A DNA stretch of 11,066 nucleotides, from the NCBI GenBank assembly GCA_024653795.1, contig JANLHY010000100.1, forward strand, positions 1 to 11,066, written 5' to 3'. The position numbers were made by a program, and so were the translations under genes. Origin of the DNA: Candidatus Brocadiaceae bacterium (GTDB lineage: Bacteria; Planctomycetota; Brocadiia; Brocadiales; Brocadiaceae). Numbering within the stretch: the stretch's first letter is position 1; each line of letters begins with the position of its first letter. Of this stretch, positions 5,820 to 11,066 are shown in pieces. Under the pieces are notes generated by a model, which searched no databases, was not told where the DNA came from, and saw only the letters and a list, made by a program, of their open reading frames with translations.

Positions 5820-6230
5820 TCAACTTATTGAGAACTTACCTAAAGCCTTCCTTAATACCTGCTCCTTCATTTTTCTAAACTTTTCGGTTTCCCAATACTG
5901 CTTTAGACATCGAAGCCTAAATTCCACTAACATCGTGTAATTTCTATAAGCTACAGGTTTCCCTTTTTTTACAACCTGATACAACAGTAAAGGAGATGCT
6001 TCATTTAAAAAGGCAACGTCTATCCGTTCGGTTCTAAAAAAATCAATAATGGTATCATAAACACTGTTTTTGTCATATTCTCTGCTTTCAAAATAGACAC
6101 CTATATCAATATCGCTATCCGCACGAAAACTATCAGAAAGAACGGAACCAAACAGAAAGATTATATCTGCCCCGATAAGTTGCATCAACTTTTCATAATC
6201 TTTAGTAAGTATAACATCCTTTAATAGCAT
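5820..6230 (-). CDS. mntA: MntA-type nucleotidyltransferase antitoxin (type VII TA)
   Basis: 136 residues. The minimal nucleotidyltransferase signature G-S-x10-D-x-D is present: Gly28-Ser29 and Asp40/Asp42 in FGSV...SDIDIGVYF, with a third acidic residue Asp71 in ERIDVAFL. In characterised pairs MntA transfers AMP from ATP to the HepT tyrosine and silences the toxin. The last six residues (GKFSIS) and the TGA come from the MITE. Without the insertion the frame would read ERLG then TGA, 134 residues, with that stop overlapping the hepT ATG. The catalytic part is untouched. The start ATG at 6230 has only a distant AGG upstream, so initiation may be weak or coupled to the preceding antitoxin region. 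Confidence 0.9.
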   Translation of the reverse strand: MLLKDVILTKDYEKLMQLIGADIIFLFGSVLSDSFRADSDIDIGVYFESREYDKNSVYDTIIDFFRTERIDVAFLNEASPLLLYQVVKKGKPVAYRNYTMLVEFRLRCLKQYWETEKFRKMKEQVLRKALGKFSIS

Positions 6231-6246
6231 CAGAGTATTTTGTATC

Positions 6247-6267
6247 CTATCTGCCGAAAGTGTACAT
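6247..6267 (-). pseudogene. Vestigial toxin start: six-codon frame overlapping the orphan antitoxin stop
   Basis: ATG at 6267 overlaps the antitoxin stop as TGATG and has a strong AAGGAGG about 12 nt upstream, as expected for a coupled toxin gene. The frame reads M-Y-T-F-G-R then TAG. I interpret it as the remaining start of a deleted toxin, probably of PIN type given the antitoxin family. The evidence is positional only. Confidence 0.35.
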
Positions 6268-6506
6268 CAAAAGTTAGTGCCTCCTTGATATGCATCTTCC
6301 TCATAGAGATATTTATCATGATGGATTGATAAGTCTTTGATGCCACTATGGCAAGGATTTGTGCCAAGAGTGAAAATGGGATCTTTTTCAACAATAGTTG
6401 GTTCTATAATAATTTTCCCCTTCTCCCACCTGATCTCAGCCTTTTTAATTCCTCTCAAAAACTTTTTAGGGATAACAAGCCCCTCTTTTTTAACTTTTGA
6501 TTCCAT
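6267..6506 (-). CDS. AbrB/SpoVT-like antitoxin, apparently without its toxin
   Basis: 79 residues. The N-terminal half (KVKKEGLVIPKKFLRG, then KGKIIIEP) is a swapped-hairpin AbrB/MazE-like DNA-binding fold. The C-terminal half (DPIFTLGTNP...HHDKYLY) resembles the toxin-binding tail of small antitoxins that I know paired with PIN-domain toxins. Members I recall stop soon after YLY; this one runs 11 residues further. The start is ATG at 6506, with GGGG about 12 nt upstream. No toxin gene follows; mntA begins 36 nt downstream. It may autoregulate its promoter and so influence the downstream mntA-hepT genes (inference). Confidence 0.75.
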   Translation of the reverse strand: MESKVKKEGLVIPKKFLRGIKKAEIRWEKGKIIIEPTIVEKDPIFTLGTNPCHSGIKDLSIHHDKYLYEEDAYQGGTNF

Positions 6507-6569
6507 GTGTTTAATAAGCCCCTATATTTAAGTAACACCATTTCCCAGTCATCGCTGTATTTATCAAAA

Positions 6570-7262
6570 CTATTCAGACCCTGTGGTAAAACGTATAACA
6601 CGAGAGGTGAATAAATCATTATCTTTTCCATCACTAATTTTAGCCGCGAGATCGAAGTCATATTCAGTATTAGATTGAAGTAAACCACTGGGAATTGTGT
6701 AAGAAGTAACATCTTTCGACAATTCGATTTCGCATCCGATCTTATTTACGCCATCCCCTTCCACAGTTTCAATAAATATGAACAAACCGTCAATATTATT
6801 CAGTGCTTCCCATGTAATAGTAGGAGCTAAGGATACATCGGTAGCACCATCTTCAGGATAGGTAATCTCTGGAGTTTCTGGAAAATCATGGGTTATATCG
6901 ACTTTCAGGCTTCCATATTTTTTTGGTAAAAGGGTAATGCTATACTCCCCCTCTGGAAATTTCTTTTTAAACTCGTCATAGCTCCCATAGGATGCCCATA
7001 AACCAATCTCATCAAGACCGAGTGAGTTTTTCAACTTCATATTCTTGCCCGATGGGATTTTAATTGTGGCAGTTTTAACTTTCTTTACGTCTTCACCACC
7101 AATTTCAATCGCAATGTCATACGACTCACCATCGGAAGAAACATATTTAAACAGGTCTATGCCCATTTCTACATCGTTTTCAGCCCAAGCTACCCCCTCG
7201 TACTTATTCAAACCCACCACTGCCAAAAAAGTCAGCACAAAGATTACCATAAATTTCTTCAT
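6570..7262 (-). CDS. Exported protein with a fibronectin type III/Ig-like domain, function unknown
   Basis: 230 residues from the ATG at 7262, chosen because AAGGATG lies 7 nt upstream and a good signal peptide follows. Lys2-Lys3 and a hydrophobic stretch (4-18) lead to a likely cleavage site AWA before Glu28. The mature protein has an acidic beta-rich N-terminal part. From about residue 128 (PETPEITYPEDGATDVSLAPTITW) there is a fibronectin III/Ig-like domain ending IRFTTG. There is no lipobox or membrane anchor, so it is probably periplasmic or secreted. It has its own ribosome site 66 bp behind tumE. Nothing nearby suggests a substrate or partner. Confidence 0.8.
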   Translation of the reverse strand: MKKFMVIFVLTFLAVVGLNKYEGVAWAENDVEMGIDLFKYVSSDGESYDIAIEIGGEDVKKVKTATIKIPSGKNMKLKNSLGLDEIGLWASYGSYDEFKKKFPEGEYSITLLPKKYGSLKVDITHDFPETPEITYPEDGATDVSLAPTITWEALNNIDGLFIFIETVEGDGVNKIGCEIELSKDVTSYTIPSGLLQSNTEYDFDLAAKISDGKDNDLFTSRVIRFTTGSE

Positions 7263-7328
7263 CTTATCATCCTTTTCTTTTCCACAAAAACCCACTCTGA
7301 ATTTACATAGAATTCTGCAAATGCCTTT

Positions 7329-7727
7329 TTAGTTGGATGTTAAATATCGCCTTGCCTCATCAATAACCTTAAGAATTGAAGGTTCTACAACACCCGTTAC
7401 CCTGTCTGGAATATGCTTGTGATGAGGAAAATTCTCAAGACCTGGGAAATGCGGCGTGTTGTCATATCGAAAGACAAGCTTGTTTTGCTCGTCCTGAAAA
7501 TGATAGCGATAGCCAATATGTCTGGGCCGACCGGCTTCACCAATAACTGCCTCGTTCAACTCCAACATATGTCCCTTCCGGAAGCGAACTCGTATACGCA
7601 AGTTCACACGATCAGCCGCTACAATCTCCTCTTCATAACGCTCCACATAGGAGTCTTCCGCCTGCCGGACTGTGGCTTCAACTTCCTTAAGATATCTTGA
7701 TAGAAAATCAAGCAACATGCTGCACAT
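7329..7727 (-). CDS. tumE: TumE-family toxin (DUF6516)
   Basis: 132 residues. The family's core is visible: GYRYHFQDEQNKLVFRYDN, then PHFPGLENFPHHKH around residues 82-105, with clustered His/Arg/Tyr residues that look catalytic or RNA-binding. I know this family as the toxin of TumE/TumA-type modules; the mechanism is not something the sequence reveals. The gene overlaps the antitoxin by 20 bp from ATG at 7727. A second in-frame ATG at 7718 is better spaced from GAGG, so the true start could be residue 4. The tight antitoxin-then-toxin overlap is typical of a working module. Confidence 0.82.
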   Translation of the reverse strand: MCSMLLDFLSRYLKEVEATVRQAEDSYVERYEEEIVAADRVNLRIRVRFRKGHMLELNEAVIGEAGRPRHIGYRYHFQDEQNKLVFRYDNTPHFPGLENFPHHKHIPDRVTGVVEPSILKVIDEARRYLTSN

Positions 7728-7938
7728 GTACCTCTATTTCGCGCCTGATCGCAACATAATGTTGATAGTCATTCGCCCATTCGACGAAATCCTCGGAGTC
7801 TTCCGACTGTCCCTTGCTAAACTTGTCGAAAAACTCCTCCGATGCCATCCGGTATCGAGTTTCAAAAATGCTGAGACGCTTAGCTATAGCTACAAGAGCG
7901 TCTACAGGCGAATCATACTCAATTCTTTGCTTCCTCAT
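7708..7938 (-). CDS. tumA: TumA-type antitoxin of the TumE module
   Basis: 76 residues from ATG at 7938, chosen because GGAGGAAAT lies just upstream; the open frame extends 16 codons further but without a ribosome site. The protein is short, charged and helical, with ALVAIAKRLSIFETRYRMAS, EEFFDKFSKG and DSEDFVEWANDYQHY, the pattern I associate with partners of DUF6516 toxins. It overlaps tumE by 20 bp. No helix-turn-helix is evident, so autoregulation cannot be judged. Confidence 0.75.
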   Translation of the reverse strand: MRKQRIEYDSPVDALVAIAKRLSIFETRYRMASEEFFDKFSKGQSEDSEDFVEWANDYQHYVAIRREIEVHVQHVA

Positions 7939-8024
7939 ATTTCCTCCTTCCTGGAACGACCGTATTGTCAAAAGGTTGGTAGGCATTGCCTTACCCTATC
8001 TGACTGAGATTTCACGACCAAGGA

Positions 8025-8085
8025 ACCCACCCCTTCCCCCTCCCAAGAGGGGAATTGTGGAGTCTCCTCCCAAGAGGGGAATAAT
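8025..8085. repeat. Dispersed C/G-rich palindromic repeat (copy 2 of 3), with an internal direct duplication
   Basis: ACCCACCCCTTCCCCCTCCC matches the left arm of the repeat at 435-505. CTCCCAAGAGGGGAAT then occurs twice (8040-8055 and 8067-8082). Lies in the 251-bp gap between metK and tumA. No gene is visible there. Confidence 0.7.
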
Positions 8086-8140
8086 CCATGCCACCCTACA
8101 AACCGCATAAATAAAATGAAAATTCCTATACGGTTAAAGT

Positions 8141-8172
8141 ATCTGCGTTTATTTGCGAAAATCCGCGTCCTG
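8141..8172 (-). repeat. 32-bp dispersed intergenic repeat (copy 2)
   Basis: The reverse complement contains GACGCGGATTTTCGCAAATA and matches 1838-1869 at 27 of 32 positions. It lies just after metK. A short tandem TTTAAAATCG repeat (8178-8195) adjoins it and overlaps the metK stop codon. Confidence 0.65.
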
Positions 8173-8189
8173 TCCAATTTTAAACGATT

Positions 8190-9359
8190 TTAAACGCCTG
8201 CGGCCTTTCGTAAGGCATCCACCATATCCGTCTTTTCCCAGGTAAATGAACCCTCGGGGCGGCCAAAATGGCCGTGACGGGCGGTAATTTTGTAAATTGG
8301 TCTTCTCAGTTTCAGCCGGTCAATAATACCTCTTGGTGTCATATCAAAAACATTTTCACAGATTTGGGTGAGTTTCTCATCAGAAACCTTACCAGTGCCT
8401 TCCGTTGTGATATGGATAGCAAGTGGTTTGGCAACACCGATGGCATAAGCCACCTGTGCCTCGCATCGATCTGCAAGACCAGAAGCTACCACGTTCTTTG
8501 CAATGTGTCTGGCTGCATAGCAGGCGCTACGGTCAACCTTCGTTGGGTCTTTCCCCGAAAATGCCCCGCCGCCGTGACGTCCCCAGCCGCCGTATGTATC
8601 CACGATGATTTTTCTCCCAGTTAAACCACAGTCTCCCTGAGGACCACCAACTACGAAACGCCCCGTTGGATTTATATGATAAATCGTTTTGCTATCCAAT
8701 AAATTTGCGGGAATCACCTGCTTAGCAACTTTTTCAATCATATCGGCTTTAATCGTTTCGTACTTTACATCAGGTGCATGTTGGGTAGAAACAACTACCG
8801 TATGCACCCGAACAGGTTTATGGTCTTCATATTCCACCGTTACCTGTGATTTTGCATCAGGACGTAAATATTTCAATGTTCCATTTTGTCGTAACTCGGC
8901 ATGTTTTATAATAATGCGGTGAGCCAGCATAATAGGAAGCGGCATCAATTCCGGCGTGTCGTTGCATGCATAACCAAACATCATGCCCTGATCGCCAGCG
9001 CCTTGCTCTTTATGGAGACCTTCACCTTCGGTTACTCCTTGTGAGATATCAGGTGATTGTTTTCCAATACTGGTAATGACAGCACAGGAGTTATAATCAA
9101 ACCCCATCGAGGCGTCAGTATATCCAATCTCTTTTATTGTATTTCTTACGATATCGGAAATGTTTACATTTGCCTTTGAGGTAAATTCGCCAGCGACAAA
9201 GGCTACTCCGGTGGTTACCAGCGTCTCACAAGCCACCCTGCTCATAGGGTCTTGCTCAAGCATTGCATCCAGTACGGCATCAGATATCTGGTCAGCAACC
9301 TTATCCGGGTGTCCCATAGATACTGATTCTGAGGTAAATAAATGCCTTCCTTTCTTCAT
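8190..9359 (-). CDS. metK: S-adenosylmethionine synthetase (methionine adenosyltransferase)
   Basis: Makes SAM from methionine and ATP in the cytosol; a tetrameric Mg/K-dependent enzyme in known cases. 389 residues, full length. Motifs: GHPDKVADQISDAVLD (16-31), the signature GAGDQGMMFGYA (120-131) and the ATP-binding loop GGGAFSGKDPTKVDRS (263-278). ATG at 9359 overlaps the waaA stop by ATGA, with GGAGAGG about 11 nt upstream. No SAM riboswitch or own promoter is visible before it, so its transcription should follow waaA. In contrast, the ThrC-like operon in this window is directly SAM-controlled. Confidence 0.98.
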   Translation of the reverse strand: MKKGRHLFTSESVSMGHPDKVADQISDAVLDAMLEQDPMSRVACETLVTTGVAFVAGEFTSKANVNISDIVRNTIKEIGYTDASMGFDYNSCAVITSIGKQSPDISQGVTEGEGLHKEQGAGDQGMMFGYACNDTPELMPLPIMLAHRIIIKHAELRQNGTLKYLRPDAKSQVTVEYEDHKPVRVHTVVVSTQHAPDVKYETIKADMIEKVAKQVIPANLLDSKTIYHINPTGRFVVGGPQGDCGLTGRKIIVDTYGGWGRHGGGAFSGKDPTKVDRSACYAARHIAKNVVASGLADRCEAQVAYAIGVAKPLAIHITTEGTGKVSDEKLTQICENVFDMTPRGIIDRLKLRRPIYKITARHGHFGRPEGSFTWEKTDMVDALRKAAGV

Positions 9360-10672
9360 ACTGATACTGTCCTCTCCTTCAATAAAATTTTCCTTAATAC
9401 TTTTAAATTACGTTCGGTAGCGCCCCTTTGTTTCATTACGACTGATTGCGCCCTCTTCCCTAATTCCAGGGCTTCGTACGGATGCTCCAATAAATACATT
9501 AATTCGTTTGATAGTGACGATTCATCTTGAACAATCTTTATGGCATCAGCTTCTTTCAGCAACTGAACCTCCTCATTAAAATTAAAGGTATGAGGTCCAA
9601 CGATAGTCGGTTTGGCCAGTCCCGCTGGTTCCATCATATTTTGTCCGCCTTGTGGCACAAGACTTTTCCCAACAAACACGCAGTCTGCAACACTGTAGAT
9701 AGGGAGCAACTCCCCAATAGTATCGCACAAAACTACCGTTTCATATTTATCCGCGTCTATTTTGCTGCCTTTATCGAGCGTAGTCTTTCTTACATATCTG
9801 AGACCTGCAGACTCGATTTGTTTTATTACTTCAGAAACCCTTTCAATGTGCCGCGGCGCCAAAATCAGTCTTAGCTTGTCAACTTTTATGCGAATTTGCT
9901 TGAAGATCCTCAGAAGAATGGCCTCTTCACCCTCGTGTGTGCTGCCGCAGACAATAACCTTATCATCCTTACCGATTTCAAAGAGACACAGCAACCGTTC
10001 TTTCATATCTTCCGAAACGGCAGTTGCCATATTATCAAACTTCATATTGCCTGTTGCAAAAATTTGCGTCTCCGGTATACCAAGATTCTTAAGACGTCTT
10101 GTATCGTTCTCCGTCCTTGAGCAAAAGACATTGTCTTTATTGGTCAAACTTTCAAAGAACCCCTTTGAAATCTTAGATAAAACACGATACCATTTCAGAG
10201 ATTTTTCTGATATCCTGGCATTCACCAGAATTACAGGAATATGTTTCTTTGTTAAGGCTATTAAAAAATTAGGCCATATCTCCAATTCGACCAATATCAC
10301 ATAAGCAGGGTCTATGGCGTTTAATACCCTGTCCACTACCCAACTCAGGTCGAGAGGAAAATAAAAAATCTTCTTACCTTGAAAGCACCTCTCAGCAACG
10401 GACAATCCTGTATTGGTATTGGCAGATACAACTATATCCAAATTATTAAACTCTTTTTCGATGGATTTTACAAGTGCTTTTACTGTTAAAATCTCACCGA
10501 CAGAGGCACAGTGGATCCACACACAGGGGTTCTTTCCCTTCCTTGTACCAAGCCAACCCAACCGCTGTGTTATACCAGAACGGTATCGTTCACTCAGTAT
10601 GAGTTTTAAAAAAAAGTATGGTGAACCACAGACGAGCGCTGTTCCATAAACAGCATCAAAGATAGTAGGCAT
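9356..10672 (-). CDS. waaA: 3-deoxy-D-manno-octulosonic acid (Kdo) transferase
   Basis: Transfers Kdo from CMP-Kdo onto lipid A precursor at the inner face of the cytoplasmic membrane (GT30). 438 residues, full length. A hydrophobic N-terminal anchor (about 9-27) precedes the family block. WIHCASVGE (52-60) carries the likely catalytic Glu60. Other motifs are GSTHEGEE (243-250), LAPRH (271-275) and the GGQNMMEPAGLAKPTIVGPHTFNF segment (342-365). The start ATG at 10672 has no strong Shine-Dalgarno sequence. Its presence implies a lipopolysaccharide-type outer membrane. It overlaps metK by 4 nt. Confidence 0.95.
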   Translation of the reverse strand: MPTIFDAVYGTALVCGSPYFFLKLILSERYRSGITQRLGWLGTRKGKNPCVWIHCASVGEILTVKALVKSIEKEFNNLDIVVSANTNTGLSVAERCFQGKKIFYFPLDLSWVVDRVLNAIDPAYVILVELEIWPNFLIALTKKHIPVILVNARISEKSLKWYRVLSKISKGFFESLTNKDNVFCSRTENDTRRLKNLGIPETQIFATGNMKFDNMATAVSEDMKERLLCLFEIGKDDKVIVCGSTHEGEEAILLRIFKQIRIKVDKLRLILAPRHIERVSEVIKQIESAGLRYVRKTTLDKGSKIDADKYETVVLCDTIGELLPIYSVADCVFVGKSLVPQGGQNMMEPAGLAKPTIVGPHTFNFNEEVQLLKEADAIKIVQDESSLSNELMYLLEHPYEALELGKRAQSVVMKQRGATERNLKVLRKILLKERTVSV

Positions 10673-10692
10673 GGTGGATGGAGTGAATTTTC

Positions 10693-10721
10693 AGATTATT
10701 TTAATGTTCAAGGAATTTCAA
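10693..10721 (-). promoter_or_regulatory. Candidate sigma70 promoter for waaA-metK
   Basis: On the minus strand, -35 TTGAAA (10721-10716), a 17-bp spacer and -10 TAATCT (10698-10693), about 20 bp before the waaA ATG. The match is fair but in A/T-rich sequence, so chance occurrence is possible. Confidence 0.45.
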
Positions 10722-10730
10722 TCTTTTATG

Positions 10731-10800
10731 ATTCCCCTCTAAAAAGAGGGGACAAAGGGGTGTGTAAGTTTGTCGCAACACACACCCAGCCCCTCTTTTT
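10731..10800. repeat. Dispersed C/G-rich palindromic repeat (copy 3 of 3), possible bidirectional terminator
   Basis: AAAAAGAGGGG (10742-10752 region) and CCCCTCTTTTT (10790-10800) are reverse complements, and inner arms GGGTGTGT/ACACACCC extend the stem. Both ends carry runs of five A or T, so the hairpin could stop transcripts leaving the GIY-YIG gene and any from the other side. The sequence ATTCCCCTCT and GGGGTGTGT link it to the copy at 435-505. Confidence 0.65.
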
Positions 10801-10835
10801 ATAAGTAAAGGCAATAAATAAGAGACACCTTATAT

Positions 10836-10866
10836 GTCATTCCCGCATGCTTTTAGCGGGAATCCA
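10836..10866 (+). repeat. REP-like hairpin repeat forming the end of the GIY-YIG gene
   Basis: ATTCCCGC (10839-10846) pairs with GCGGGAAT (10856-10863), flanked by GTC and CCAG as in the other copies. Read on the minus strand it encodes W-I-P-A-K-S-M-R-E followed by TGA, so the repeat is the 3' end of the neighbouring gene. Confidence 0.85.
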
Positions 10867-11066
10867 GTCTTTTGCAAGATCACTCCAATCAGGATTGATC
10901 CTCTCTATGAGCGCCAACTTCCATTTGCGGTTCCATTTTTTTAATTGCTTTTCTCTTTGAAGAGCCGCATAGATGTCATTTGTCTCTTCATAATGCACAA
11001 GTTGATGGACACTATATTTTGAAGTAAAACCCTTAACAATGTTGTTTTTATGTTCATACACGCGCC
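10837..11066 (-). CDS. GIY-YIG nuclease family protein, C-terminal part (5' end beyond the window)
   Basis: The frame is open to the window edge and begins R-V-Y-E-H-K, the block that follows the GIY-YIG/TS-x-L-x-R core in small single-domain nucleases. The GTG there is an internal codon, not a start. Next come FTSKYSVHQLVHYE, the catalytic-region helix ALQREKQLKKWNRKWKLALIE and NPDWSDLAKDW, as in the UvrC-like stand-alone family. The GIY-YIG core itself is off the window. The last residues IPAKSMRE and the stop codon come from a dispersed REP-like repeat. The biological role of these small proteins is unclear. Confidence 0.88.
   Translation of the reverse strand, partial: RVYEHKNNIVKGFTSKYSVHQLVHYEETNDIYAALQREKQLKKWNRKWKLALIERINPDWSDLAKDWIPAKSMRE

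Larger units (their letters stand above)
5690..5839. mobile_element. 150-bp MITE with IS66-like ends inserted between mntA and hepT
   Basis: The ends are perfect 25-bp inverted repeats at 5690-5714 and 5815-5839, beginning GTAAGTTCTCAATAAG. They are flanked directly by a perfect 8-bp duplication CTAAAGCC (5682-5689 and 5840-5847). GTAA termini with 8-bp duplications are what I know of IS66-family elements, so it may be mobilised by such a transposase in trans. It encodes no protein. Inside are two REP-like hairpins in opposite orientation. The element supplies the present stop codon and last six residues of mntA. Its neat duplication and perfect ends suggest recent insertion. Confidence 0.93.

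Noticed and set aside
5690..5839. Single CRISPR-like or attachment-site structure
   Set aside because: There is no regular repeat-spacer series. The 25-bp ends are inverted and flanked by an 8-bp duplication, which is diagnostic of transposition.
6455..6712. 85-codon minus-strand frame overlapping the exported protein and the AbrB-like antitoxin
   Set aside because: It overlaps two better-supported genes in another frame, has no good ribosome site and its sequence shows no domain. The short DDWEMVLLKYRGLLN stretch in the gap looks gene-like, but nothing else supports it.
7968..8177. 69-codon minus-strand frame between metK and tumA
   Set aside because: Its translation (FPSWEET...FPSWEGEG) is simply the duplicated CTCCCAAGAGGGGAAT repeat read as protein, so it is not a gene.

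Overview
All recognisable genes lie on the minus strand, so transcription runs from high to low coordinates. The base composition is moderate (roughly low-to-mid 40s % GC by eye). There is a Kdo transferase, many dispersed palindromic intergenic repeats and two or three toxin-antitoxin (TA) remnants or modules. This suits a Gram-negative, repeat-rich environmental bacterium. The gene set and repeats remind me of anammox planctomycetes (Brocadia/Kuenenia type), but that placement is inference; no rRNA or marker gene is present to settle it.

Layout, in direction of transcription. (1) 11066-10837: end of a GIY-YIG nuclease gene whose last codons come from a dispersed repeat. (2) 10721-8190: promoter candidate, then waaA (Kdo transferase) and metK (SAM synthetase), overlapping by ATGA. 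(3) 7938-7329: a TumA/TumE-type TA pair with overlapping genes. (4) 7262-6570: a small exported protein with a fibronectin III/Ig-like domain. (5) 6506-4851: defence/TA island with an AbrB-like antitoxin that has lost its toxin, then mntA, hepT and a DUF5618 gene. A 150-bp MITE with 25-bp inverted ends and a perfect 8-bp target duplication sits between mntA and hepT. Removing it on paper restores an mntA-hepT ATGA overlap. (6) 4823-3564: ahcY (S-adenosylhomocysteinase). (7) 3471-2161: a DUF1015 protein of unknown function. (8) 2157-1936: a near-consensus sigma70 promoter, a full SAM-I (S-box) riboswitch and its terminator. (9) 1812 to 1: the operon it controls, namely a threonine-synthase-family PLP enzyme, a CysO/ThiS-like sulfur carrier ending in Gly-Gly-Gly, and the first 20 codons of a zinc-ribbon protein.

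The main result is part 8-9. A SAM riboswitch should control methionine/SAM supply, not threonine synthesis. The regulated genes pair a ThrC-fold enzyme with a protein that can carry a thiocarboxylate. The simplest reading is homocysteine synthesis from O-phosphohomoserine with sulfur delivered by the carrier protein, analogous to CysM/CysO for cysteine and to the MetM/MetO route I recall being reported in Streptomyces. With ahcY and metK nearby, the window holds homocysteine formation, SAM synthesis and SAH recycling within about 9 kb.
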